From NCBI GenBank assembly GCA_017625435.1, contig JAGAKX010000046.1:1-41724 (forward strand): a DNA stretch of 41,724 bases, in the 5' to 3' direction. The notes under the pieces were generated by a model. The model did no database searches, had not been told where the DNA came from, and was given only the letters and a program-made list of their open reading frames with translations. The stretch is from Clostridia bacterium (GTDB lineage Bacteria > Bacillota > Clostridia > Oscillospirales > Acutalibacteraceae). Shown in pieces: positions 23,491 through 31,508 of the stretch. Every line of letters begins with the position of its first letter. Position 1 is the first letter of the stretch. The translations under genes were made by a program, and so were the position numbers.

Positions 23491-23580
23491 TTAGACTGAC
23501 GCCTTTCAAAAATAAGCGTGAAGCTATGCGGAATAAGGCGGCGGGCGAAACCGTAATGTATTCGGCTGTCGTAAGTCTAA
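23491..23580. other. 90-nt folded intergenic element with inverted ends (unclassified)
   Basis: Ends TTAGACT (23491-23497) and AGTCTAA (23574-23580) are perfect complements, extended inside by GAC (23498-23500) with GTC (23568-23570) across a 3-nt bulge. Inside, GCCTT (23501-23505) pairs with AAGGC (23535-23539) around a GCGT/ATGC hairpin, followed by a GC-rich segment that can form a small CCG/CGG or CGG/CCG hairpin. This gives a three-way-junction-like fold. It sits between the GH3 terminator and the response-regulator promoter. It could be a small mobile or repeat element or an RNA; I do not recognise it. Confidence 0.45.
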
Positions 23581-23587
23581 ACAAAAG

Positions 23588-23621
23588 TTTAACATTAATA
23601 TGATATCATAATGTATATAAT
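23588..23621 (+). promoter_or_regulatory. Weak promoter and dyad upstream of the first response regulator
   Basis: TATAAT at 23616-23621 lies 17 bp before the ATG at 23639. No good -35 box is visible, but a perfect palindrome ATGATATCAT (about 23600-23609) sits at the expected activator position, compatible with an activator-dependent promoter. Confidence 0.4.
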
Positions 23622-23638
23622 ACTTAGGGAGGCTTATT

Positions 23639-24313
23639 ATGTTCAATATCCTTATAGTAGAAGACGATAAAGCATTAAACAAATCCTTCTGTTCATTTCT
23701 TAATCAGCACGGTTACAATACCGTCGGCTGTCTCAATGCAGACGAAGCTTTTGTTGCAATGTATGAAACAGTTTTTGATATTATTATTTCAGACATTATG
23801 ATGCCCGGCACCGACGGATTTCAGTTTGCAAAAACCGTCAGAACCATAAATGATTCCGTACCGATTCTTTTTGTTACCGCTAAGGATGATTTTGCATCCA
23901 AGGAAAGAGGCTACAATGCAGGAATAGACGATTATATGGTAAAGCCAATTGACCTTCAGGAGCTTCTTCTTAAAATCGGGGCAATTCTTCGCCGTGCCGG
24001 AATCAATAACAGCAAGATTCTTACTGTCGGCAACTTCACAATGAATCTCAATGAATATACTGCTTACCTTGACGGGGAAGAAATCGTTCTTACAACAAGG
24101 GAATTCAGCCTTCTCTATAAGCTTCTTTCATATCCGAAAAAGGCTTTTACACGCTCACAGCTTATGGATGAATTCTGGGAAGCGGATACGGAATCCGGCA
24201 CACGTACCGTTGATGTATATATGACAAAGCTCCGTGCTAAGCTTGCTGACTGCGATGCATTTGAAATTGTAACCGTAAGAGGGCTTGGCTACAAGGCGGT
24301 GATCAAGGAGTGA
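23639..24313 (+). CDS. OmpR/PhoB-family response regulator
   Basis: 224 residues: receiver domain (1-120) with acidic pocket EDD (8-10), phospho-acceptor D52 in DIIISDIMMPGTDG, FVTAKDD and the lysine in YMVKPI; then a winged-helix DNA-binding domain ending TVDVYMTKLRAKL and IVTVRGLGYKAV. GGGAGG provides the ribosome binding site. Overlaps the kinase gene by 4 bp, so the two are coupled. Together they form a typical sensor kinase/regulator pair; the palindrome upstream may be its own operator (inference). Confidence 0.92.
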   Translation: MFNILIVEDDKALNKSFCSFLNQHGYNTVGCLNADEAFVAMYETVFDIIISDIMMPGTDGFQFAKTVRTINDSVPILFVTAKDDFASKERGYNAGIDDYMVKPIDLQELLLKIGAILRRAGINNSKILTVGNFTMNLNEYTAYLDGEEIVLTTREFSLLYKLLSYPKKAFTRSQLMDEFWEADTESGTRTVDVYMTKLRAKLADCDAFEIVTVRGLGYKAVIKE

Positions 24314-25356
24314 AAAAGCACTCAATAAGACGGCTGATACTGAACTTTTGTCTCACATTTTTCGGTTTCTTTATTCTTTCGGGAGTTGCAATAACCGTTT
24401 CATTTATGCTTTTTTTTCATGCCTATGAGTTACCTATAGATTATATCAGAGAATTTGCACCGAGAACTTTTTTTAATCTTGTATTTATGTCCCTTGTATT
24501 CGGCATATTAGGTACACTCTGGAGAATGTTTACTGTTGAAAAACCAATATATGAAATAAACGAAGTGCTGAGGAAAATACGTAAAGGAAATCTTGATTCA
24601 AAGCTGAACAGACGCTTTTATACATCAAGATATTCCGCTATAGTAAAGAATATAAACATTATTGCCTCAGAGCTGTCAACCATTGACAATCTCAAGGTTT
24701 CGCTTATGTCAAACATTTCACACGAGTTGAAAACTCCTATAAGTGTCATAAGCAATTATGCAGAGCTTCTGCAGACAGAAAATCTGTCCGATGAAAAAAG
24801 AATCGAGTATGCAAAAAGCATTTTGGATTCATCAGGCAAGGTAAACGAGCTTATAACCAATATTCTGAAACTCAATCAGCTGGAGAATCAGAAAATCCCG
24901 TCAAGTATGACAGAATACAACCTAAGTGAACAGCTGTGCGAATGCCTTCTGGGCTTTGAAAATGTATGGGAAGACAGAAATATTGATATCGTAACGGAAA
25001 TTGAAGATGATGTTACGGTAGTGTCCGATATGCAGTTGATGAGCATTGTCTGGAACAATATTCTGTCGAATGCCTTCAAATTCACTCCTGAGTACGGCAC
25101 CGTATCTGTAACACTTACAACAGGCAAAAAATACGCCGTAGTAAAAATATCCGATACGGGCTGCGGAATTCCCGAGGGGCAGACTGAGCTTATTTTTGAT
25201 AAATTTTATCAATGCGATTCCTCCCGTTCAACAGACGGAAACGGGCTCGGGCTTGCCCTTGTAAAGAGGATAATAAACCTGACCGACAGTATTATCAAGG
25301 TCGAAAGCGAAGAAGGAAAAGGAACAACATTTACAGTAAAAATACACAAAAATTAA
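24310..25356 (+). CDS. Sensor histidine kinase with two TM helices and a tiny extracellular loop
   Basis: 348 residues, GTG start at 24310 overlapping the regulator stop. The ribosome site is AAGGCGGTGATC (24292-24303), an almost complete anti-16S match inside the end of the regulator gene. Seen: helices at about 11-35 and 52-74 separated by roughly 16 residues, a HAMP-like stretch, HisKA with the phospho-histidine in SNISHELKTPIS (H138), and HATPase motifs WNNILSNAFKFTP (N box), SDTGCGIPEG (G1) and GNGLGLALVKRI (G2). The short outer loop is typical of intramembrane-sensing kinases that detect antibiotics or membrane stress, often with an ABC transporter; none is adjacent here. Confidence 0.9.
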   Translation: MKKHSIRRLILNFCLTFFGFFILSGVAITVSFMLFFHAYELPIDYIREFAPRTFFNLVFMSLVFGILGTLWRMFTVEKPIYEINEVLRKIRKGNLDSKLNRRFYTSRYSAIVKNINIIASELSTIDNLKVSLMSNISHELKTPISVISNYAELLQTENLSDEKRIEYAKSILDSSGKVNELITNILKLNQLENQKIPSSMTEYNLSEQLCECLLGFENVWEDRNIDIVTEIEDDVTVVSDMQLMSIVWNNILSNAFKFTPEYGTVSVTLTTGKKYAVVKISDTGCGIPEGQTELIFDKFYQCDSSRSTDGNGLGLALVKRIINLTDSIIKVESEEGKGTTFTVKIHKN

Positions 25357-25358
25357 AA

Positions 25359-25383
25359 GGAGGCTTATTGCCTCCCTTTTTTT
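25359..25383. terminator. Bidirectional terminator between two convergent two-component systems
   Basis: GGAGGC (25359-25364), loop TTATT, GCCTCC (25370-25375), followed by a seven-T run. A run on the left side gives a minus-strand T run. Confidence 0.85.
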
Positions 25384-25384
25384 G

Positions 25385-26641
25385 TTATTTTTTGAAAGTA
25401 ACCGTAAAAACTGTTCCGTTTTCGGCATCACTTGTCACATCTATGTCCGCCCCGTGAAGGGATGCAAGATTTTTGCAGATGGAAAGCCCCAGTCCGTAAC
25501 CGCTGCCTGAGGTACGTGCCTTATCCGAACGGTAAAAGCGTTCGAAAATATGCGGCATATCCTCTTCAGGGATAGGAGCTCCCGTATTTTTGGCAGAAAG
25601 ATAAATGTCGTATCCGATAAAACGCTTCAGATGATATGCTCTTTTCTTTTTAAGAGTCAGCACGGCTTCACCGCCGACACCTGCATACTTCACGGCATTA
25701 TCGAGAAGTATGTGAACAATCTGATTAATTGCCACCGCGTCACCTTTTATATATATGTCCTTTTCGATATCCGTTACAAGGGATACACCTTTTTCAAAGG
25801 CAACAGGTTCAAACTGTAACGCTGACTGCATCGCAATATCCGAGAGATTAACATCCTCAAACAGATTCTTACGGCTCATATTATCAGTTTTTGCAAGAAG
25901 CAACAGCTTTTCAACAAGCTCTCTCATGTGAGAAGCTTCCTCACCGGTGCTGTGAATCCACTGCATCTGGCTTTCAACCGTTTCGTCCTTATGAGACTGC
26001 AGTATTCCGTTATTTGTAAGTATTACGGTCAGCGGAGTTTTGAGCTCGTGAGAAGCATCGGCAATAAAGTTTTTCTGTTGCTCCCATGCCTTTTCAACAG
26101 GCTTTAAGCACATTGAAGCAAGAAAACGCATTATTGCCCATAAAAACAGGGATGCAAGCATAAGGAAAATTCCGCCGTCAAAGAGAATTACCTCAAGATA
26201 CTGAAAATACTGATTTGAATCGGCAAATGCAATTCTTGTTCCGTTTCCGAAGGCGTGCTTATGATAAAACAAATTCAATGAATTGATATGTCCGAAATCA
26301 TTTTCACTTTCAAGGGCATAAGAAACAGCCCTTGTAACTGTTGATTCATTCATATCCGCAAAGCTGAAATCAAGTATTGTTATGTGCCCCAGCTCCCTTA
26401 CCTCAACAACACACACATTTCCCGAGTGAAGAGCAAAAACCGAATTACGGTCATCATTTACGCCTATCTGAGGCGCAAAAACTGATTCGGGAGTAGCTGA
26501 ATAGGTCTGAAGCACTGATTTCATATCAAGTGTAATCGTAACAAAAAATACAGCACCCGTAACCATATAAAAGAATGCCAGAACCATAAGTATTATGGAC
26601 ATTGAAATTGCCACAAAGCGGCGTCTGAGTCTGTTAAGCAT
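25385..26641 (-). CDS. Sensor histidine kinase with an extracellular sensor domain
   Basis: 418 residues. Helices at about 11-35 and 152-175 enclose an extracytoplasmic domain of about 115 residues (mixed beta, unclassified). HisKA has FIADASHELKTPLTV (H198); the ATPase domain shows HILLDNAVKYA (N box), KNTGAPIPEEDMPHIFERFY and GSGYGLGLSICKNL. The start overlaps the last 8 bp of the regulator gene, so translation is coupled. The kinase is of the common OmpR-partner type; its signal is unknown and no target operon is obvious nearby. Confidence 0.9.
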   Translation of the reverse strand: MLNRLRRRFVAISMSIILMVLAFFYMVTGAVFFVTITLDMKSVLQTYSATPESVFAPQIGVNDDRNSVFALHSGNVCVVEVRELGHITILDFSFADMNESTVTRAVSYALESENDFGHINSLNLFYHKHAFGNGTRIAFADSNQYFQYLEVILFDGGIFLMLASLFLWAIMRFLASMCLKPVEKAWEQQKNFIADASHELKTPLTVILTNNGILQSHKDETVESQMQWIHSTGEEASHMRELVEKLLLLAKTDNMSRKNLFEDVNLSDIAMQSALQFEPVAFEKGVSLVTDIEKDIYIKGDAVAINQIVHILLDNAVKYAGVGGEAVLTLKKKRAYHLKRFIGYDIYLSAKNTGAPIPEEDMPHIFERFYRSDKARTSGSGYGLGLSICKNLASLHGADIDVTSDAENGTVFTVTFKK

Positions 26642-27314
26642 CAGCCTTCACCTCAAGGCGGTAACCGATTTTTCTGAGAGATGCAATTTCTACCGGACTT
26701 CCAATAAAATCAAGCTTTTTACGTAAAAATGAAATATATACCTCAACATTATTATCAACAGCATTGGAATCGTAGCCCCATACCTTGACAATCAGGTCAT
26801 CCTTGGTAACAACAATACCGGGACTGCTGAGAAAAATCTTCATTATCTCAAATTCCTTGAAGTTAAGATGAACGCTCTTGTCTTTACATATAAGGTCGCA
26901 GGTTGAAAGATTCAGCTTCAGCCCCTCAAAGGATAGTTCATCAATCACAACCTCACCCTGACGTCTTGTAAGCGCACGTATACGCGCAAGAAGCTCCTCC
27001 GGGTCAAAGGGCTTTGTCATATAGTCGTCAGCACCGGAGTCAAGTCCCTTAACCTTATCAGAAATCTGATCCTTTGCAGTCAGCATAAGTATGGGAGTTG
27101 CAATTTTTTCTTTTCTGAGCTTTGCCGCAACCTCGTATCCGTTCATACCGGGAAGCATAACATCAAGAATTATTATATCATATATTCCGCTGACAGCAAG
27201 GTCATACCCGTCCGTGCCGTCATAAGCCAGGTCTACCATATATTTCTGCTGAGTCATAATATGCTCAAGTGCCGCCGCAAGGCGCTTTTCGTCTTCAACA
27301 ACAAGAATCTGCAT
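26634..27314 (-). CDS. OmpR/PhoB-family response regulator
   Basis: 226 residues: receiver with EDE (7-9), phospho-acceptor D51 in DIIILDVMLPGMNG, MLTAKD and DDYMTKPFDPEELLARI; a winged-helix output domain ending VEVYISFLRKKLDF and LRKIGYRLE. Start ATG 27314 with CGGGAGG upstream and its own promoter (27343-27371). It is the first gene of the second two-component operon, tail to tail with the first system at 23.6-25.4 kb. Confidence 0.92.
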   Translation of the reverse strand: MQILVVEDEKRLAAALEHIMTQQKYMVDLAYDGTDGYDLAVSGIYDIIILDVMLPGMNGYEVAAKLRKEKIATPILMLTAKDQISDKVKGLDSGADDYMTKPFDPEELLARIRALTRRQGEVVIDELSFEGLKLNLSTCDLICKDKSVHLNFKEFEIMKIFLSSPGIVVTKDDLIVKVWGYDSNAVDNNVEVYISFLRKKLDFIGSPVEIASLRKIGYRLEVKADA

Positions 27315-27342
27315 ACAAAACCTCCCGTATGTTATCGTTTAT

Positions 27343-27371
27343 ATTATGGCACAAATATCTGTTTCTTTCAA
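27343..27371 (-). promoter_or_regulatory. Promoter of the second two-component operon
   Basis: Minus strand: TTGAAA (27371-27366), 17-bp spacer, CATAAT (27348-27343), 29 bp before the ATG. Confidence 0.6.
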
Positions 27372-27450
27372 TACTTTAATTAAGTCTGCTTAAAAGTTGC
27401 TTAAATAAAATAATAATATAAATAAATATTAAAAATACGCGCGTAAAATG

Positions 27451-27479
27451 TTGACTTATACCTGATAAAATGTTAAATT
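27451..27479 (+). promoter_or_regulatory. Promoter of the CoA ligase-iorAB-aminotransferase operon
   Basis: TTGACT (27451-27456), 17-bp spacer, TAAATT (27474-27479), leaving a leader of about 60 nt with no obvious T-box or terminator. Confidence 0.55.
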
Positions 27480-27545
27480 ATAAGGTAATTCGGCTTACGA
27501 GTTTTACCATAAAACAATCAATGTTTGTACAGGAGAAGTAAATTC

Positions 27546-29183
27546 ATGCCTATTACCGAGATACTGCAGAAAAATGCAGATTTTTATCCCAATGATCTAA
27601 GCCTGGTTGAAATCAATCCCAGACTTGACAACAAAACAAAAATGACATGGAGAGAATACTCTCTTATCGTTACAGACCCCACCCAGGCATACAGAAGAGA
27701 AATGACATGGGGCGAATTCAATAAGACTGCAAACCGTTTTGCTAATCTGCTTCTTACAAGAGGTATAAAGAAGGGCGACAAGGTTGCAATTCTTATGATG
27801 AACTGCATCGAATGGCTTCCCGTTTATTTCGGTGTGCTTAAAACCGGTGCTGTTGTAGTTCCGCTTAACTACAGATACACAGCAGAAGAAATTAAATACT
27901 GCATTAACAAAGCGGATGCAGATTTCATAGTCTTCGGTCCTGAATTTACCGGACGAATTGAAGAAATCTGTGACCGTGTACCGCGTGTGAAAATGTGGCT
28001 TTACTGCGGTGAGGACTGTCCCTCCTTTGCAGACAGCTTTGATGAACTGATTTCCTACTGCTCTTCAAAATCACCGAAAATTCACATAACAGATAATGAT
28101 GATGCGGCTATTTACTACTCCTCTGGCACTACAGGTTTTCCGAAAGCAATTCTTCACTCCCACAAGGCTCTTATGCACTCCTGTATGACCGAGCAGGCGC
28201 ATCACTCACAGACTAAGGATGATGTTTTCCTTCTCATTCCGCCCCTTTACCATACAGGTGCCAAAATGCATTGGTTCGGTTCCTTCCTTGTAGGTGCAAA
28301 ATCAGTTATTCTCAAGGGCATCAAGCCCGAATGGATAATAAACACCGCAAGCGAAGAGAATTGCTCTATCGTGTGGCTTCTTGTTCCGTGGGCACAGGAT
28401 ATTCTCGATGCAATAGATTCGGGCGAAATTGACCTTTCACAGTACGATCTTTCCCGTTGGAGACTTATGCACATCGGTGCTCAGCCCGTCCCCCCATCCC
28501 TCATAAAGAGATGGCAGTCTGTTTTCCCGAATCATCAGTATGACACGAACTACGGACTCAGCGAATCAATCGGTCCCGGATGTGTTCACCTCGGTGTGGA
28601 AAACATACATAAGGTCGGTGCAATCGGTAAGGCAGGCTACGGCTGGCAGGTAAAAATTGCCGATGAAAACGGAAATGACGTCGTGCAGGGCGAGGTCGGA
28701 GAGCTAGCAGTCAAGGGTCCCGGTGTTATGAAGTGCTACTATAAGGACGAAAAAGCAACGGATGAAATCCTCAAAGACGGCTGGCTTTATACAGGCGATA
28801 TGGCAATGTGCGATGAGGACGGCTTCATTTTCCTTGTAGACCGCAAGAAGGATGTTATTATTTCAGGCGGTGAAAACATTTACCCCGTACAGATTGAAGA
28901 TTTCTTAAGACACCACGAGGGCATAAAGGATGTTGCAGTTATCGGTATAGCCCACCCCAGACTCGGTGAGATTGCTGCTGCAATTATTGAACCTAAGGAA
29001 GATGTAACGCTTACGGAAGAAGAAATCAATGACTTCTGTCTTGACCTTCCCAAGTATAAGCGTCCCCGTAAAATTATTTTTGCGGATGTTCCGAGAAACC
29101 CTACAGGCAAGATTGAAAAGCCTGCACTCAGAAAAAAATATCAGAGCGAAAACCTCATTAAAATACAGAACGAAATCAATTAA
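27546..29183 (+). CDS. AMP-forming acyl/aryl-CoA ligase (ANL superfamily)
   Basis: 545 residues from ATG 27546 (AGGAG at 27531-27535). Reaction: acid + ATP + CoA to acyl-CoA + AMP + PPi. Seen: AIYYSSGTTGFPKAI (phosphate-binding loop), YGLSESIG (A5 region), GWLYTGDMA (A7), DRKKDVIISGGENIYP (hinge, A8) and PTGKIEKPALRKKY with the C-terminal catalytic lysine (A10). All catalytic motifs are present. It is the first gene of the operon with IorAB and an aminotransferase; by analogy with reductive aromatic amino acid synthesis in anaerobes, it may activate aryl acetates (indoleacetate, phenylacetate, 4-hydroxyphenylacetate). Fatty or other organic acids cannot be ruled out. Confidence 0.87.
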   Translation: MPITEILQKNADFYPNDLSLVEINPRLDNKTKMTWREYSLIVTDPTQAYRREMTWGEFNKTANRFANLLLTRGIKKGDKVAILMMNCIEWLPVYFGVLKTGAVVVPLNYRYTAEEIKYCINKADADFIVFGPEFTGRIEEICDRVPRVKMWLYCGEDCPSFADSFDELISYCSSKSPKIHITDNDDAAIYYSSGTTGFPKAILHSHKALMHSCMTEQAHHSQTKDDVFLLIPPLYHTGAKMHWFGSFLVGAKSVILKGIKPEWIINTASEENCSIVWLLVPWAQDILDAIDSGEIDLSQYDLSRWRLMHIGAQPVPPSLIKRWQSVFPNHQYDTNYGLSESIGPGCVHLGVENIHKVGAIGKAGYGWQVKIADENGNDVVQGEVGELAVKGPGVMKCYYKDEKATDEILKDGWLYTGDMAMCDEDGFIFLVDRKKDVIISGGENIYPVQIEDFLRHHEGIKDVAVIGIAHPRLGEIAAAIIEPKEDVTLTEEEINDFCLDLPKYKRPRKIIFADVPRNPTGKIEKPALRKKYQSENLIKIQNEIN

Positions 29184-29195
29184 GGTGACATACAA

Positions 29196-30926
29196 ATGAA
29201 ACAGTTAATGTTAGGCAACGCAGCAGTAGCCAGAGGCTGCTATGAAGCAGGTGTCCGTGTGGTTTCATCATACCCCGGAACACCCAGTACCGAAATCACC
29301 GAAAATGCGGTAAAATATGATGAAATATACTGTGAATGGGCACCCAATGAAAAGGTCGGTGCAGAGGTTGCCATCGGTGCAGCAATAGCCGGTGCCAGAG
29401 CTATGACCTGCTGTAAGCACGTAGGACTTAATGTTATGGCTGACCCCGTATTCACGGCATCCTACACCGGTGTCAACGGCGGTCTTGTAATTGCTGTTGC
29501 AGACGACCCCGGAATGCACTCCTCACAGAATGAACAGGATTCCCGCCACTATGCAAAGGCTTCTAAAATTATAATGCTTGAGCCCTCCGATTCCTCTGAA
29601 TGCAAGGAATTCACAAAGGCAGCCTTTGAGCTCAGCGAAAAATTTGACACTCCTGTTTTCCTTCGTCTTACTACAAGAGTTTCCCATTCTCAGAGCCTTG
29701 TTGAATTATGCGACAGAGAAAACGATGAGCTGAAATTCTATGAAAAGAATCCTGCAAAATACGTTATGATGCCCGGCAACGCTATAAAGAGACACGTTGA
29801 CGTTGAAAACAGAATGAGAGCACTCGAAGAATACGCAGAGACCTCTCCCCTCAATACAGTTGAGGATAACGGTGCAGAAATAGGCATTATCACCTCCGGC
29901 ATTACTTATGCTTATGCAAAGGAAGCTCTCGGCAATAAAGCAAATTTCCTCAAGCTCGGTTTAGTTTATCCTATGCCTGTAAATCTCATAAAGGATTTTG
30001 CCGCTAAATGCAAAAAGGTATATGTACTTGAAGAGCTTGACCCCTTTATTGAAGAGCATTGTAAGGTAAACGGTGTAGACGTAATCGGAAAGGAAGTTTT
30101 CACTCTTCTCGGTGAATACAGCGTAAATCTTATAAAGAAGGTTGTTCTCGGGAAAGAAATCCCGGATGTAAAGCCCGAGCCCATTCCCGTCCGTCCTCCC
30201 GTTATGTGTGCAGGCTGTCCTCACAGAGGTACATTCTATGTGCTTAAAAAGCTCGGTCTTACTGTTTCCGGAGATATCGGCTGTTACACTCTCGGTGCTG
30301 CCGCTCCCCTTGGTGCAATTGATACAACAATCTGTATGGGTGCATCCGTAAGTGCCGCTCACGGTATGGCAAAGGCAAGAGGAACGGAATTTAACAAGAA
30401 GTTAGTTTCCGTTATCGGTGATTCAACCTTTATGCACTCAGGCATCACGGGACTTATTGATATTGTTTATAATAAGGGTGCAAACACAGTAATTATTCTT
30501 GATAACTCCATTACAGGTATGACAGGACATCAGGATAACCCCACAACAGGCAGAACAATCAAGGGCGAGCCTACAAAGCAGGTTGATCTTGAGCTTCTCT
30601 GCAAGGCTGTCGGAATAGAGAATGTTGTTATCGCCGATCCCTTCGACGTAAAGAACTTCGAAAAGGTTGTAAAGGAAGAAACCGCAAAGGACGAGCCCTC
30701 GGTTATTATCGCTCAGCGTCCCTGTGCTCTTCTTAAAACAGTAAAATACACAGGCAGATGTGTAATTACGGATAAATGCAGAAACTGCAAGATGTGCCTT
30801 AAGGCAGGCTGTCCCGCAATCACAGTCAAGGACGGCAAGCCCGTAATTGATGCAACTCAGTGCAACGGCTGCGGTCTTTGTATGAATATCTGCCCCTTTG
30901 ATGCTATAGAAAAGGAGGAGGCTTAA
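29196..30926 (+). CDS. iorA: Indolepyruvate:ferredoxin oxidoreductase, alpha subunit
   Basis: 576 residues, full length; AAGGTGA before ATG 29196. IorAB interconverts aryl pyruvate + CoA + oxidised ferredoxin and aryl acetyl-CoA + CO2 + reduced ferredoxin. Seen: SSYPGTPSTEITE (N-terminal pyrimidine-side domain), PVMCAGCPHRGTFYVL, SGDIGCYTLGAAAPL, the TPP site around VIGDSTFMHSGITGL and LDNSITGMTGHQDNPTTGR, and two C-terminal [4Fe-4S] motifs, CRNCKMCLKAGCP and CNGCGLCMNICP. The subunit partner follows after 1 bp. Strictly anaerobic metabolism is implied. Confidence 0.95.
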   Translation: MKQLMLGNAAVARGCYEAGVRVVSSYPGTPSTEITENAVKYDEIYCEWAPNEKVGAEVAIGAAIAGARAMTCCKHVGLNVMADPVFTASYTGVNGGLVIAVADDPGMHSSQNEQDSRHYAKASKIIMLEPSDSSECKEFTKAAFELSEKFDTPVFLRLTTRVSHSQSLVELCDRENDELKFYEKNPAKYVMMPGNAIKRHVDVENRMRALEEYAETSPLNTVEDNGAEIGIITSGITYAYAKEALGNKANFLKLGLVYPMPVNLIKDFAAKCKKVYVLEELDPFIEEHCKVNGVDVIGKEVFTLLGEYSVNLIKKVVLGKEIPDVKPEPIPVRPPVMCAGCPHRGTFYVLKKLGLTVSGDIGCYTLGAAAPLGAIDTTICMGASVSAAHGMAKARGTEFNKKLVSVIGDSTFMHSGITGLIDIVYNKGANTVIILDNSITGMTGHQDNPTTGRTIKGEPTKQVDLELLCKAVGIENVVIADPFDVKNFEKVVKEETAKDEPSVIIAQRPCALLKTVKYTGRCVITDKCRNCKMCLKAGCPAITVKDGKPVIDATQCNGCGLCMNICPFDAIEKEEA

Positions 30927-30927
30927 T

Positions 30928-31497
30928 ATGGAAACAAAAAGCATAATGATAGTCGGTGTCGGCGGTCAGGGAACCTTGCTTGCAAGCCGAATCCTCGGTA
31001 ACGCTGTTATAAGTCAGGGCTACGACGTCAAGGTTTCAGAGGTTCACGGAATGAGCCAGAGAGGCGGCTCAGTTGTTACATACGTTCGTTACGGTGAAAA
31101 GGTTCACTCCCCCATTATTGACAAGGGCGGTGCTGATATGATTTTAGCCTTCGAGCTTCTCGAAGCAAAGCGTGCACTCCCCTTCCTTAAAAAAGACGGC
31201 AAAATAATAGTAAATTCTCAGGAAATTGACCCTATGCCCGTTATTATAGGCGCCGCCGTTTATCCCGAAAATCTTGCAGAAAAACTGAGCGAAAGTGCAG
31301 ATACTACGGCAGTTGATGCCCTTTCACTTGCAAAGCGAGCCGGCAATCCCAAGGCAGTCAACGTTGTTTTAATCGGTGTTATGGCTAAAAACTGGGATAT
31401 ACCCTATGAAGTATGGACCGATACAATAAAGAAAACTGTTCCCGAAAAATTCCTCGAAGTAAATCTTAAGGCCTTCGAGCTTGGCTACAACTCATAA
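30928..31497 (+). CDS. iorB: Indolepyruvate:ferredoxin oxidoreductase, beta subunit
   Basis: 189 residues. It is the small gamma-type subunit of the 2-oxoacid:ferredoxin oxidoreductases: SIMIVGVGGQGTLLASRILG (N-terminal nucleotide-type loop), VHGMSQRGGSVVTYVRYG and ADMILAFELLEAKRALPFL are the family signatures. GGAGGAGG lies directly before the ATG and the gap to iorA is 1 bp, so the two subunits are made together. See iorA for the reaction. Confidence 0.94.
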   Translation: METKSIMIVGVGGQGTLLASRILGNAVISQGYDVKVSEVHGMSQRGGSVVTYVRYGEKVHSPIIDKGGADMILAFELLEAKRALPFLKKDGKIIVNSQEIDPMPVIIGAAVYPENLAEKLSESADTTAVDALSLAKRAGNPKAVNVVLIGVMAKNWDIPYEVWTDTIKKTVPEKFLEVNLKAFELGYNS

Positions 31498-31508
31498 GGA
31501 GAATAAAA

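Noticed and set aside
23491..23580. tRNA or known riboswitch (c-di-GMP, cobalamin) in the folded element
   Set aside because: It lacks a cloverleaf, T-loop and CCA context, and the signature sequences of those riboswitches are not present.
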